This document shows positions 9,122-18,454 of a stretch of DNA of 64,000 nt, one piece after another (the first letter of the stretch is position 1; every line of letters begins with the position of its first letter). The stretch is from assembly GCF_036784765.1 (NCBI RefSeq), contig NZ_CP136651.1, forward strand, positions 2,170,001 through 2,234,000, in the 5' to 3' direction. The stretch comes from Novosphingobium sp. ZN18A2 (GTDB lineage Bacteria > Pseudomonadota > Alphaproteobacteria > Sphingomonadales > Sphingomonadaceae). Below the pieces are notes generated by a model, which saw only the letters and a program-made list of their open reading frames with translations, searched no databases and was not told the DNA's origin. The position numbers and the translations under genes are program-made.

Positions 9122-10894
9122 ATGTCGAGGACGCGCATGGCGCGCGCTGCAATCCTGGGGCTTGCCGCAGCCGGAACGCTGCAGGCGATGCCTGCTGCCG
9201 CGAACAGCGCCGCGGCCGCCTATTTCAGCAGCCGGGCAGACCGCACCGCGGTGCCGATGCTGCTGACGCAGGACGACCGCACCTATTACACGAAGCTGTT
9301 CTCCGCGATCGACGCGAAGGACTGGTCCACGGTCCAGCAGATGTTCGCGCAGCGCCCCGACGGCCCGCTTCATTCGGTGGCCCGCGCGCAGTATTATCTT
9401 GCCCCCACGTCCCCGAAGATCGAACTCCAGCCGCTTACCGACCTTCTGCAGAAGGCACCCGACCTGCCATGGGCCGCACAGGTTGAAAGCCTGGCACAGA
9501 AGCGCGGCGCTGCGGCGCTGCCCGCCCTGCCCTATGCGCAAGGCCTTGTATCGCTTCCGTCCATGCCGCGCCGCCAGCGGCCGCCCAGCGTGGACGACGG
9601 CACGATGCCTTCGGGTATCGCGGATTCGATTACCGACCATATCGTGAACGACGATCCCGCAGGCGCGCAGCAACTGCTTGACGGCATCGACGCTTCGCTG
9701 TCGCCCCAGGCGCGCGCCGAATGGCGGCAGAAGGTCGGCTGGTCCTATTACATCGAGAACAACGATGCGATGGCGCGCGCCGTATCGCTCAGCGCCACGC
9801 AGGGCAGCGGCCCGTGGGTTGCCGAAGCGCTGTGGACCGCGGGCCTTGCCAGTTGGCGGATGGACGATTGCCAGTCCGCGGCGCTTTCGTTCGAAAGAAC
9901 CGCGGCGCAAACCGCGAATTCAGAGCTTCGCGCGGCGGGCGAATACTGGGCAAGCCGCGCATGGACACGCTGCCGCCGCCCCGACAAGGTAGAAAACCTG
10001 CTGCGCAGCGCCGCACGCGCGGACGAGACGATGTACGGCATGCTTGCGGCCGAAGCGCTGGGAATGCGCGGCCAGAGGCCTGACCGCGAGGCGGATTTCA
10101 CCAATGCCGACTGGCAGAAGCTGCGCACCGTCCCCAATGTTCGCGATGTTGTTGCGCTGGCCGAAATCGGGCGTGACGAGCTTGCCGGCGAAGTGCTGCG
10201 TTACCAGGCGCGGATCGGCGATCCTTCCGAATACGGCGCGCTGTCGCGCCTTGCGCGCGATCTGGGCCTGCCCTCCACGCAGTTGTGGATGGCCTATAAC
10301 GCGCCGCGCGGCGCCCGCCCCGACGAAGCGGCGCGCTTTCCCGCGCCGAAATGGGTTCCGGCGAATGGCTGGCAGGTCGATCCCGCGCTTCTCTTCGCGC
10401 ATTCGCTTCAGGAATCGAGCTTCCGCACCGATGCGGTCAGCGGCGCGGGCGCGCGCGGATTGATGCAGGTGCGCCCCGGCACCGCGCGAGACATGGCGAG
10501 CGAAGACCCGCGCCTTTCGGGTCGGAGCGGCCAGCTCGACAACCCGAGCGTGAACCTTGCCTTTGGCCAGCTTTACCTTGAGCAGTTGCGCGATAACAGC
10601 GCGACACAGGGCCTGCTGCCCAAGGTGATGGCCGCCTATAACGCCGGGCCGGTTCCGGTCGCGCGTTGGAACACGGAAATCCGCGACGAAGGCGATCCGC
10701 TGCTGTGGATGGAATCGATCCCCTATTGGGAAACGCGCGGATATGTTGCCACGGTGATGCGCAACTACTGGATGTACGAAAAGCAGGCAGGCGGCGAATC
10801 CGACAGCCGTCTGGGCCTTGTCGAAGGGCTCTGGCCGAAGTTCCCCGGCCTTGCCGGTGCGGATTCGGTGCGGGTCGCCTACAATGGCCGTTGA
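9122..10894 (+). CDS. Soluble lytic murein transglycosylase (Slt family)
   Basis: Periplasmic enzyme that cleaves peptidoglycan glycan strands to 1,6-anhydromuropeptides. The 590-residue protein starts at ATG 9122, preceded by a GGGGA ribosome site; a TTG upstream at 9104 is less likely. A signal peptide occupies about residues 1-27. The middle is an alpha-helical superhelical region of TPR-like character, and the C-terminal SLT domain carries the catalytic glutamate at about residue 431 in SLQESSFRTDA, followed by GARGLMQVRPGTA and AYNAGPVPVARW. Its end overlaps moaB by 11 bases. Confidence 0.93.
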   Translation: MSRTRMARAAILGLAAAGTLQAMPAAANSAAAAYFSSRADRTAVPMLLTQDDRTYYTKLFSAIDAKDWSTVQQMFAQRPDGPLHSVARAQYYLAPTSPKIELQPLTDLLQKAPDLPWAAQVESLAQKRGAAALPALPYAQGLVSLPSMPRRQRPPSVDDGTMPSGIADSITDHIVNDDPAGAQQLLDGIDASLSPQARAEWRQKVGWSYYIENNDAMARAVSLSATQGSGPWVAEALWTAGLASWRMDDCQSAALSFERTAAQTANSELRAAGEYWASRAWTRCRRPDKVENLLRSAARADETMYGMLAAEALGMRGQRPDREADFTNADWQKLRTVPNVRDVVALAEIGRDELAGEVLRYQARIGDPSEYGALSRLARDLGLPSTQLWMAYNAPRGARPDEAARFPAPKWVPANGWQVDPALLFAHSLQESSFRTDAVSGAGARGLMQVRPGTARDMASEDPRLSGRSGQLDNPSVNLAFGQLYLEQLRDNSATQGLLPKVMAAYNAGPVPVARWNTEIRDEGDPLLWMESIPYWETRGYVATVMRNYWMYEKQAGGESDSRLGLVEGLWPKFPGLAGADSVRVAYNGR

Positions 10895-11423
10895 TCCGGA
10901 ACGTGCGTTCAAACCGGTCAACATCGCCGTCCTGACCGTTTCGGACACCCGCACCTTAGATAACGACACATCCGGCGATATCCTGGTGGAACGGATCGCC
11001 ACGGCCGGGCACACCCTTGCCGGCCGCGCGATCGAAAAGGACGATGCGACGCGCATCGCCGCGCTGCTTGACGATTGGGTTGACGACGACGGCATCGACG
11101 CCGTGGTGATAACGGGCGGAACCGGGCTTACCGGGCGTGACGTGACGCCGGAAGCGCTCGAACGCGTGAAGGAAGCGGGCGGCGGCAGGGACATCCCCGG
11201 CTTTGGAGAGCTGTTCCGCTGGATCAGCTTCAAGACCATCGGCACCAGCACCGTGCAATCGCGCGCCTGCGCCATCGTGGCGCGCGGCACGTATATCTTC
11301 GCCTTGCCCGGATCGAACGGCGCGGTGAAGGACGGGTGGGACGGCATCCTGGCCGAGCAACTCGATAGCCGGAACCGGCCCTGCAACTTCGTGGAACTGA
11401 TGCCGCGCCTTCGCGAGGTCTGA
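10884..11423 (+). CDS. moaB: Molybdenum cofactor biosynthesis protein MoaB
   Basis: MoaB/MogA-fold protein that in the Moco pathway adenylylates molybdopterin before metal insertion. ATG 10884 lies inside the 3' end of the transglycosylase gene and gives a 179-residue protein of normal MoaB length; the longer upstream frame is coding shadow. Visible family motifs are VLTVSDTRT, VVITGGTGLTGRDVTPEAL (the molybdopterin-binding TGGTG loop) and FALPGSNGAVKDGWD. No other moa or moe gene is in the window, so the coupling to slt is positional only. Confidence 0.93.
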   Translation: MAVDPERAFKPVNIAVLTVSDTRTLDNDTSGDILVERIATAGHTLAGRAIEKDDATRIAALLDDWVDDDGIDAVVITGGTGLTGRDVTPEALERVKEAGGGRDIPGFGELFRWISFKTIGTSTVQSRACAIVARGTYIFALPGSNGAVKDGWDGILAEQLDSRNRPCNFVELMPRLREV

Positions 11424-11452
11424 TCCTAACCGGCCACCGCCCACCAGTTGGC
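11424..11452 (+). terminator. Weak hairpin after moaB
   Basis: CGGCCA at 11430-11435 can pair with TGGCCG at 11448-11453 (6 bp, 12-base loop), and T-rich sequence follows. It lies between the moaB stop and the promoter of the radical SAM gene. The stem is short for a GC-rich genome, so this is only a possible terminator. Confidence 0.3.
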
Positions 11453-11461
11453 CGCCTTCGT

Positions 11462-11490
11462 TTGACCTTTTGTTCCGTATATGTTCTTAT
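11462..11490 (+). promoter_or_regulatory. Promoter with embedded LexA-type SOS box for the radical SAM gene
   Basis: A -35-like TTGACC (11462-11467) and a -10-like TCTTAT (11485-11490) are separated by 17 bases. Between and overlapping them lies GTTC-N7-GTTC (11472-11486), the exact direct-repeat form of the LexA site of alphaproteobacteria. A repressor there would block RNA polymerase. The expected transcription start (about 11496-11498) falls at the ATG 11499, so the transcript could be leaderless. Position and spacing are seen directly; LexA binding is inferred. Confidence 0.65.
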
Positions 11491-11498
11491 GCAGCGTC

Positions 11499-12578
11499 AT
11501 GTCTGGCCCCTCCCCTGTCCGCGGCCGCGGCGCGCAATCGGGCGCGGTCCCGCTGCGTTTCGGCCTTGCCGAACGCAATGCGGACGCGGACTGGCTGGAC
11601 ATGCGCGAAACGGTTGACGGGCCTGCCGGCAAACTTCGGACCACCGTAACCGAAGAGTTTCCGCGCACGATCATGACGTTCAACCGGTCGCCAGACGTGC
11701 CGTTCGATCGTTCGCTGAATGCCTATCGCGGATGCGAGCACGGCTGCATCTATTGCTATGCCCGGCCCACCCATGCCTATCATGACCTTTCGCCGGGGCT
11801 GGACTTCGAAACGAAGCTTTTCGCCAAACCCGATGCCGCGCGGCTTTTGCGGGAAACATTCGCAAAGCGCGGTTACAAACCCGCCCCGCTGGCGATGGGG
11901 ACCAATACCGATCCCTACCAGCCGATCGAGGCACACTATCGCATCACGCGCGCGGTGCTTGAGCTGTGCCTCGAAGCGCGCCACCCGGTAACGATCACAA
12001 CCAAGTCCGACCGCGTGCTGCGCGACATCGACATGCTGCGCGATCTTGCCGCATTGAACCTTGTGGCGGTCAGCATCTCGGTCACCAGCCTCGACCCCAG
12101 GCTGTCGGCGCTGCTGGAACCGCGCGCGGCGGCCCCCGCCAGACGGCTGGCGGCGCTGGGCGCACTGGTCGAAGCGGGGATACAGGCGCACGTCTCGGTC
12201 GCGCCGGTCATCCCTGCGATCACCGACGAATTCATGGAGGCCATACTGGAGCGCGCGGGTGCGATGGGTGTGCGTTCGGCAAGCTGGATCATGCTGCGAC
12301 TGCCGCATGAGGTTGCGCCGCTGTTCCGCGAATGGCTGGACACGCACTTTCCCGACCGCGCGGCGAAAGTAATGCATATCGTGCGCGACGTTCGCGGCGG
12401 AAAGGACAACGAGGCGCGTTTCTTCGACCGGATGAAGCCGCACGGCGTTTGGGCGGACCTGATCAGGCGGCGCTTCCGCGTGGCTTGCAGGCGATCGGGG
12501 ATCGATCAGCCCGCATTCGAACTCGATGCCACGGGGTTTGTCGCGCCCGGACCCGACGGCCAGTTGCGCTTGTTGTAA
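11499..12578 (+). CDS. Radical SAM protein, PA0069/SplB-like family
   Basis: Cytoplasmic radical SAM enzyme of a family related to spore photoproduct lyase. The 4Fe-4S motif C-x3-C-x2-C is at about residues 79, 83 and 86 (CEHGCIYC), followed by TIM-barrel motifs such as MGTNTDPYQPIE and ITTKSDRVLRD. I start it at ATG 11499 (359 residues): the in-frame ATG at 11481 lies upstream of the predicted transcription start and inside the LexA-like box. The substrate is unknown; SplB homology and the box both suggest a DNA-damage-related role. It is separated from moaB by 75 bases and converges on the DUF1330 gene. Confidence 0.85.
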   Translation: MSGPSPVRGRGAQSGAVPLRFGLAERNADADWLDMRETVDGPAGKLRTTVTEEFPRTIMTFNRSPDVPFDRSLNAYRGCEHGCIYCYARPTHAYHDLSPGLDFETKLFAKPDAARLLRETFAKRGYKPAPLAMGTNTDPYQPIEAHYRITRAVLELCLEARHPVTITTKSDRVLRDIDMLRDLAALNLVAVSISVTSLDPRLSALLEPRAAAPARRLAALGALVEAGIQAHVSVAPVIPAITDEFMEAILERAGAMGVRSASWIMLRLPHEVAPLFREWLDTHFPDRAAKVMHIVRDVRGGKDNEARFFDRMKPHGVWADLIRRRFRVACRRSGIDQPAFELDATGFVAPGPDGQLRLL

Positions 12579-12606
12579 CGTTCAATCCGTGCCGCGTCGC
12601 AAGCGG

Positions 12607-13038
12607 TCAGCCAAAGCCGCCGCCCGCCTCGCCCGGCGCAAATCGCACCAGCCTGCTGGTCTTCACCGCGGCCTGCCGGTTGACCACCGCCTTCTGGTAT
12701 TCCGGATTGGTGATCATCGCCAGGAACGACGCTGCATCGGGATAATAGGCAACGAAGCCATCGTCCCAGCGTTCGTCATCCGGGCCAATCACCGTCGCCT
12801 CGAAAGTGCCGCGCCACACGATCTTTCCGCCGACAGCGGCAAAATGCGGGCCGCTGGTCTTGCCGTATTCCTCATAGGCGCGCCGGCCGGTCCAGCCCTT
12901 GCCCGCGTTTTCGTGCCCTTCGGGATATTGCGCTTCGTCGTGATAACGCAGCAGGTTCAGCATGTGGATCGGCGTATCGCGCGGCAGGCTTTTGAAGATT
13001 TCGAAGTTTTCACGGCTCGGATCGAGATAATCGGTCAC
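12607..13038 (-). CDS. DUF1330 domain protein
   Basis: A 143-residue cytoplasmic protein of the DUF1330 family, a dimeric alpha-beta barrel (ferredoxin-like) fold of unknown activity. Visible are the N-terminal HMLNLLRYHDEAQYPEG and a central core ending in IVWRGTFEATVIG, with the family's ERWDDGFVAYYPDAASFLAM segment. It overlaps the acyl-CoA synthetase stop as ATGA, so the two are probably translated together; a role linked to acyl-CoA or fatty-acid metabolism is inferred only from that coupling. Confidence 0.82.
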   Translation of the reverse strand: MTDYLDPSRENFEIFKSLPRDTPIHMLNLLRYHDEAQYPEGHENAGKGWTGRRAYEEYGKTSGPHFAAVGGKIVWRGTFEATVIGPDDERWDDGFVAYYPDAASFLAMITNPEYQKAVVNRQAAVKTSRLVRFAPGEAGGGFG

Positions 13039-14642
13039 GCTGCATCCTCCAGGGTATAGTCCTTGAACCTTTCGCGCAGGTCCTTCTTGCTGATCTTTCC
13101 GGTGCCCGTGTGCGGAATATCGTCCACGAATTCAATCGCATCGGGCAGCCACCACTTGGCAACATGGCCAGCCAGATAGTCTTTCAGTTCATCGGCGGAA
13201 ACGTCCTGCCCCGCTTTCTTCACCACGAACAGCACAGGCCGCTCGTCCCATTTTGGGTGATGAATGCCGATCGCCGCCGCTTCCGCCACCGCGGGGTGGC
13301 CCACCGCCGCGTTCTCCAGCTCTACAGAACTGATCCACTCGCCGCCGGACTTGATCACATCCTTGGTCCGGTCGGTCAATTGCAGTGTGCCGTCCGGATA
13401 GAGGATCGCCACGTCGCCCGTGTCGAACCAACCGTCCTTGTCGACAGCATCCTCCTCGGCCTTGAAATAGCGTTTGAGCACCCACGGACCGCGCACCTGC
13501 AAGGCTCCCGACGTCTCTCCGTCGCGCGGCAGAACCACGCCGGGATCGTCCAGGCTGACGCAGCGCAGTTCAACGCCGAAGGGCGTTCGGCCCTGCTTGC
13601 ACTTGATATCGACCTGCTCTTCGAACGAAAGATCGTCCCAGTCGAACGTCCGCGCGCCGGTCGTGCCGATCGGGCTTGTCTCTGTCATCCCCCACGCGTG
13701 GGCCACGTTGACGCCCGCTTTCATCAGCCGCTCAACCATGAAGCGCGGCGCGGCGGACCCGCCAATGATGGCCTGTTTCAGGTGCGGCAATGTCGCGCCC
13801 GTCGCGTCCATATGCTGGAACGTCGCCAGCCAAACGGTAGGCACGCCCGCCGAATGCGTCACTTTTTCGCGCTGCATCAGGTCGCACAGAACGGCCGGAT
13901 CGTTGACCGCGGAATAAACGAATTTGACGCCCGCCGCGGCTCCGCCCCAGGGCAGGCCCCAGGCGGCGGCGTGGAACATGGGCACCACCGGCAGCATGAC
14001 CGAGCGCGCATCGAAATCGAAGATCGACGGCTGGAGACCGGCCATCGCGTGAAGCATTGTCGATCGGTGCTCGTACAGAACGCCCTTGGGATTGCCCGTG
14101 GTGCCGCTGGTATAGCAAAGCATGCACGGCTCGCGCTCGTCCCCGTCTTCCCATTCGGTTTCGCCGTCCTGCGCACCGATCCAGTCCTCGAAATGGATCG
14201 CCGGCTCTCCGCTGTCGAAGCACACGTAATGTTCGATCGTCTTCCATTTGGGCTTCATGCGTTCGACAATCGGCGCGAAGGCGGCATCGAACAGCAGGAC
14301 TTTGTCCTCCGCATGGTTCGCGATGTATTCAAGCTGATCGTCGAACAGGCGCGGATTGACCGTGTGCAGAACGCCGCCAACGCCCACGGCGCCATACCAG
14401 GTAACCAGGTGCCGGTGGTGGTTCATCGCCAGGGTGGCGATACGATCACCCTTTTTTACACCCATCTGGCGCAGGGCCTGCGTCATTTTCAGCGCATCGC
14501 GGCGAATGCCCGCCCAGTTCGTGCGCGTTTCCGAACCGTCCGCCCAGTGGCTCACGATCTCTCGCGTGCCATGTTCACGCGCGGCATAGTCCGCAAGGTG
14601 CGTGACCCGCAATTTCCAGTCCTGCATTGCGCCGAGCTGCAT
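13035..14642 (-). CDS. Long-chain fatty acid / aryl-acid CoA ligase (AMP-dependent synthetase)
   Basis: Activates a carboxylic acid to its acyl-adenylate and then the CoA thioester. The ANL-superfamily P-loop [11 protein letters not shown] lies at residues 177-187, the adenylate motifs [14 protein letters not shown] and GWFDTGDVA follow, and the C-terminal catalytic lysine is in [11 protein letters not shown]. At 535 residues it resembles medium/long-chain acyl-CoA ligases rather than E. coli FadD in detail, so chain length is uncertain. A GGGAGG ribosome site precedes ATG 14642. It is 37 bases downstream of dnaE on the same strand. Confidence 0.92.
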   Translation of the reverse strand: MQLGAMQDWKLRVTHLADYAAREHGTREIVSHWADGSETRTNWAGIRRDALKMTQALRQMGVKKGDRIATLAMNHHRHLVTWYGAVGVGGVLHTVNPRLFDDQLEYIANHAEDKVLLFDAAFAPIVERMKPKWKTIEHYVCFDSGEPAIHFEDWIGAQDGETEWEDGDEREPCMLCYTSGTTGNPKGVLYEHRSTMLHAMAGLQPSIFDFDARSVMLPVVPMFHAAAWGLPWGGAAAGVKFVYSAVNDPAVLCDLMQREKVTHSAGVPTVWLATFQHMDATGATLPHLKQAIIGGSAAPRFMVERLMKAGVNVAHAWGMTETSPIGTTGARTFDWDDLSFEEQVDIKCKQGRTPFGVELRCVSLDDPGVVLPRDGETSGALQVRGPWVLKRYFKAEEDAVDKDGWFDTGDVAILYPDGTLQLTDRTKDVIKSGGEWISSVELENAAVGHPAVAEAAAIGIHHPKWDERPVLFVVKKAGQDVSADELKDYLAGHVAKWWLPDAIEFVDDIPHTGTGKISKKDLRERFKDYTLEDAA

Positions 14643-14658
14643 CCCATCCTCCCTGCCG

Positions 14659-14676
14659 CCCGGCTTCGACGCCGGG
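14659..14676 (-). other. Small intercistronic hairpin between dnaE and acyl-CoA ligase
   Basis: CCCGGC (14659-14664) pairs with GCCGGG (14671-14676) across a 6-base loop, 3 bases after the dnaE stop and just ahead of the next gene's ribosome site. There is no T-run, so it may reduce read-through or shape translation of the second gene rather than terminate. Confidence 0.4.
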
Positions 14677-14679
14677 ACT

Positions 14680-17600
14680 CTATTCCACCAGGCGCAGGTG
14701 ACTCCCCGCCCGCGCCGTCAGCGCGACATTGGCAAGTCCTTCGATCCCGATCAAGCCTTCCACAAGGTCGCTGTCGAGCATGAAATCCTTGCCCAGCGAA
14801 ACCAGGGGGTCCGCGCCGCGCCCGGTGCGCAACCGGGCCTGGACCTCGCCCATGCCACCGTGCCCGCGCGGCAGGATCAGGGCCAGTTCCGAAAGCACGT
14901 CGGGTCGGCTCACATCCAGCTTCAGCAGCATCCGCGCCGCCTTGGTAACCGATGCCAGCGGGCGGGCGCCGCGAACCGTGATGCGCGGCGGTTCATCCGG
15001 GTTGGGCCGGTCCAGTTCCACGTTCAGCAGCACGCAGGTTCCGTCAGCCGCCCATTTCTGGAAGGATTCGACCAGCGATTCCTCAAAGCACGAGGAAGAG
15101 AATTGCCCGCTCGAATCCGAAAAATCGGCGGCAATGTAGTCGCGGCCTTTCTTTGTCTGGCGGCGCTGCGCCTTTTCCACCAGCGCGGCCATTACCGCAC
15201 CCTGCCGGCCTGGCAATGGCGGATCTTCCGAACCGCCCGCCATCAGGCTGGCATACGTCCGCGCGCCATTGGCGGAGGCCACCGCGCGGTATTCCTCGAC
15301 CGGGTGCGCGGCGAAATAGAAGCCGAAATTTTCCTTTTCGAATCCCATCTGGTCAGAGCGTGACCACTTGGGCGTTTCGGCCAGCCGCAAAGTCGGTTCG
15401 GCATGATCCTCGCCCCCGAACAGCCCGCCCTGCCCGCTCGCCTTGCTGCGCGCCGCCTCATCCGCCACGGCAAGCAGCAAATCGGCGTTGGCGACAATCC
15501 GCGCCCGGTTGGCATCCAGGCTATCGAAAGCCCCGGCAGCGGCCAGCCCTTCCAGTTGCCGCCGGTTCATCGATCCCTGCGGTGCGCGGCGGAACACGTC
15601 TTCCAGCGTTTCGAACCAGCCGTGGGCTTCGCGCTCTTCAACCAGCGCGTCCATCGCCTTTTCACCCACGTTGCGGATTCCTGCCAGCGCATAGCGCACG
15701 GCATAGCCGGTATCGGTCCGCTCAACGGTAAATTCCGCCTCCGACCGGTTGATATCCGGCCCGGCCAGTTCGATGCCGTTCCGGCGCATATCGTCGACGA
15801 AGACAGCCAGCTTTTCCGACTGGTGCATGTCGAAGCACATCGATGCGGCATAGAATTCGTGCGGATAGTGCGTTTTCAGCCAGGCGGTCTGGTAAGCCAG
15901 CAAGGCATAGGCGGCCGCGTGAGACTTGTTGAAGCCGTATCCGGCGAACTTGTCGATCAAGTCGAACAACTCGTTCGCCTTCGCGGCGTCGATGTTCGAA
16001 ACCTCCTTGCACCCGGCGATGAAGCGGGCGCGCTGGGCGTCCATTTCTTCCTGCTTCTTCTTGCCCATCGCGCGGCGCAGAAGGTCGGCATCGCCCAGCG
16101 AATATCCGGCCAGGATCTGCGCGGCCTGCATGACCTGTTCCTGATAGACGAAAATCCCGTAAGTCTCGGCCAGGATGCCTTCCAGCTTTGCGTGCGGATA
16201 CTCGATCGTCGCCAGGCCGTTCTTGCGCTGGCCGAACAGCGGGATGTTGTCCATCGGGCCGGGACGATAGAGCGAGACGAGCGCGATAATGTCACCGAAA
16301 TTGGTGGGCTTCACCGCCGCCAGCGTGCGGCGCATACCTTCGGATTCCAACTGGAACACACCCACCGTGTCACCCGACTGGAGCAGCCGATAGGTATCCG
16401 CATCGTCCCACTTCAGCGCGGACAGGTCGATATCGATCTGCCGCTTCTTGAGAAGGTCCACCGCCTTTTTCAGGACCGACAGGGTCTTGAGGCCAAGGAA
16501 GTCGAACTTCACAAGGCCCGTATCCTCGACAAACTTCATGTCGAACTGGGTCACCGGCATGTCCGATCGCGGATCGCGATAGAGCGGCACCAGCTTTTCC
16601 AGCGGCCTGTCACCGATCACCACGCCCGCCGCGTGGGTAGACGAATTGCGCGGCAGCCCTTCCATCTGCATGGCAAGGTCAATCAGGCGCTTCACCTCTT
16701 CGTCACGGTCGTATTCGCGCTTGAATTCGCTCACGCCATTCAGCGCGCGCGGCAGGGTCCAGGGGTCGGTCGGATGGTTGGGCACCATCTTGCACAGGCG
16801 ATCGACCTGGCCATAGCTCATCTGCAGGATGCGGCCCGTATCGCGCAGCACCGCGCGGGCCTTCATCTTGCCGAACGTAATGATCTGGGCGACGCGATCG
16901 TGGCCGTATTTCGCCTGGACATAGCGGATAACCTCGCCCCGCCGCGTTTCGCAGAAGTCGATATCGAAGTCCGGCATCGAAACGCGTTCGGGGTTGAGGA
17001 AACGTTCGAACAGCAGGCCCAGCCTGATCGGATCGAGATCGGTAATGGTCAGCGACCACGCGACAAGGCTGCCCGCGCCGGACCCGCGCCCCGGCCCCAC
17101 CGGGATATCGTTTTCCTTGGCCCATTTGATGAAGTCCGCAACGATCAGGAAGTAGCCGCCGAAACCCATGCCGTTGATGATGCCGATCTCGAATTCCAGG
17201 CGGCGGCGGTATTCAAGGATTTCGTCCCACACACCTTCCACCGTAAGCGCCGGATAATCCGCCGGATCGGGTTCGGCATCCGGCCCCAGGCAGATAACGC
17301 GCGAAAGGTCTTCCCACGCGGCCTCGGGGTAATAGGCCTTCAGGCGCTCCACCAGGCCGGTGCGCGAATCCGCCGCGCACATGCGGGCCTCGCCCTCCTT
17401 GTCGCCGGCAAGGCTGGGCAGGATCGGCTTGCGGCGCGGCGGCATGAACGCGGTGCGCTGCGCAACGACCAGCGTGTTGGCAAGCGCTTCGGGCAAGTCC
17501 GAAAACGCTTCCTCCATCATCTCCGCGGACTTCACCCACAACTGGTCCGAACTGCGTGGCCGGTCGGCACTGTCGATGTGCGTGGAATGGGCGATGCACA

Positions 17601-18279
17601 ACATGGCATCGTGCGCCGGGTGGAAGGCGGGATCGGCGAAACAGGCGGGGTTCGAGGCGATCAGTGGAAGATCGCGCTCATAGGCGAGGTCGATCAACGC
17701 TTCCTCGGATGCGTCTTCCACCGGATCGCCTCGCCGGGCGATCTCTATATACAGCCTGTCCGCGAACAGTTCCTGCAACCTGTCCGCATAGGCACGCGCG
17801 GCGGGCACCTGCTCTTCTGCAAACAGCCGGGCCAGCGCGCCCTCCCCAGCCCCGGTCAGCGCGATCAGGCCATCGGTGTAACCGACAAGATCGGCCAGCA
17901 CCACGTGCGGCGGATGCTCAAGCGGCCTGCCGAGGTGCGCGTGGCTGACAAGGTGGCACAGGTTGTCATACCCCGTTGCATCCTGCGCATAGAGCGCCAG
18001 CCAGTCGATGGTCGGCGCGGCGGGGCCGAAGCCAACCTGCGCGCCTTCGTTTTCCGGCCTGGCGACGGCCAGCGTCGCGCCGATGATCGGCTGCACGCCT
18101 GCATCCTTCGCCGCTGCCGCGAAGGCCGATACGCCATACAGCCCGTTGCGATCGGCAATGGCGATGGCGGGAAACCCGCGATCCGAAGCCGTTTTCGCGA
18201 TTGCCTTCGGATCGATCGCGCCATCCAGCATCGTGTAGGACGAATAAATGCGGAGCGGGACGAAGGGAGCAAACGGCAT
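14680..18279 (-). CDS. dnaE: DNA polymerase III alpha subunit
   Basis: Replicative polymerase catalytic subunit. I place the start at ATG 18279, giving 1199 residues (E. coli 1160); the upstream in-frame extension to 18522 has no family similarity. Domains in order: an N-terminal PHP domain (SSYTMLDGAIDP), the palm with the catalytic acidic motif PDFDIDF at 436-442, fingers with GYGFNKSHAAAYALLAYQTA, a helix-hairpin-helix region, and an OB-fold toward the end. The PHP metal-binding histidine is replaced (RIYSSY where families with an active PHP have a histidine), so PHP proofreading is probably absent. Confidence 0.97.
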   Translation of the reverse strand: MPFAPFVPLRIYSSYTMLDGAIDPKAIAKTASDRGFPAIAIADRNGLYGVSAFAAAAKDAGVQPIIGATLAVARPENEGAQVGFGPAAPTIDWLALYAQDATGYDNLCHLVSHAHLGRPLEHPPHVVLADLVGYTDGLIALTGAGEGALARLFAEEQVPAARAYADRLQELFADRLYIEIARRGDPVEDASEEALIDLAYERDLPLIASNPACFADPAFHPAHDAMLCIAHSTHIDSADRPRSSDQLWVKSAEMMEEAFSDLPEALANTLVVAQRTAFMPPRRKPILPSLAGDKEGEARMCAADSRTGLVERLKAYYPEAAWEDLSRVICLGPDAEPDPADYPALTVEGVWDEILEYRRRLEFEIGIINGMGFGGYFLIVADFIKWAKENDIPVGPGRGSGAGSLVAWSLTITDLDPIRLGLLFERFLNPERVSMPDFDIDFCETRRGEVIRYVQAKYGHDRVAQIITFGKMKARAVLRDTGRILQMSYGQVDRLCKMVPNHPTDPWTLPRALNGVSEFKREYDRDEEVKRLIDLAMQMEGLPRNSSTHAAGVVIGDRPLEKLVPLYRDPRSDMPVTQFDMKFVEDTGLVKFDFLGLKTLSVLKKAVDLLKKRQIDIDLSALKWDDADTYRLLQSGDTVGVFQLESEGMRRTLAAVKPTNFGDIIALVSLYRPGPMDNIPLFGQRKNGLATIEYPHAKLEGILAETYGIFVYQEQVMQAAQILAGYSLGDADLLRRAMGKKKQEEMDAQRARFIAGCKEVSNIDAAKANELFDLIDKFAGYGFNKSHAAAYALLAYQTAWLKTHYPHEFYAASMCFDMHQSEKLAVFVDDMRRNGIELAGPDINRSEAEFTVERTDTGYAVRYALAGIRNVGEKAMDALVEEREAHGWFETLEDVFRRAPQGSMNRRQLEGLAAAGAFDSLDANRARIVANADLLLAVADEAARSKASGQGGLFGGEDHAEPTLRLAETPKWSRSDQMGFEKENFGFYFAAHPVEEYRAVASANGARTYASLMAGGSEDPPLPGRQGAVMAALVEKAQRRQTKKGRDYIAADFSDSSGQFSSSCFEESLVESFQKWAADGTCVLLNVELDRPNPDEPPRITVRGARPLASVTKAARMLLKLDVSRPDVLSELALILPRGHGGMGEVQARLRTGRGADPLVSLGKDFMLDSDLVEGLIGIEGLANVALTARAGSHLRLVE

Positions 18280-18454
18280 GGCCGGATTATGGCCCCTGCC
18301 CTCCGGACCGCCAAGCCTTGCGAACCACTTGACGGAGGAAAACTGCATCAACGCCAGGGCTTCACGAATGCCCCCCTTTGATTTCATCCGATCCGGGCGT
18401 ATCCTGAGCGGGCAATCGGGTCGCGTGCCACCTCTGGAGGGAAGGACAACGCGA

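Noticed and set aside
8189..9910. 573-codon minus-strand open frame opposite the UDG-like and transglycosylase genes
   Set aside because: It crosses two plus-strand genes with recognised domains and signal peptide, and its own translation is arginine-rich without motifs.
12579..12606. Terminator between the radical SAM and DUF1330 genes
   Set aside because: Only a 4-5 bp pairing can be drawn, with no T-run, so it is not distinguishable from chance.
15403..18381. 992-codon plus-strand open frame opposite dnaE
   Set aside because: It is an antisense shadow caused by GC-rich third positions. The dnaE product on the minus strand has full family motifs and the plus product has none.
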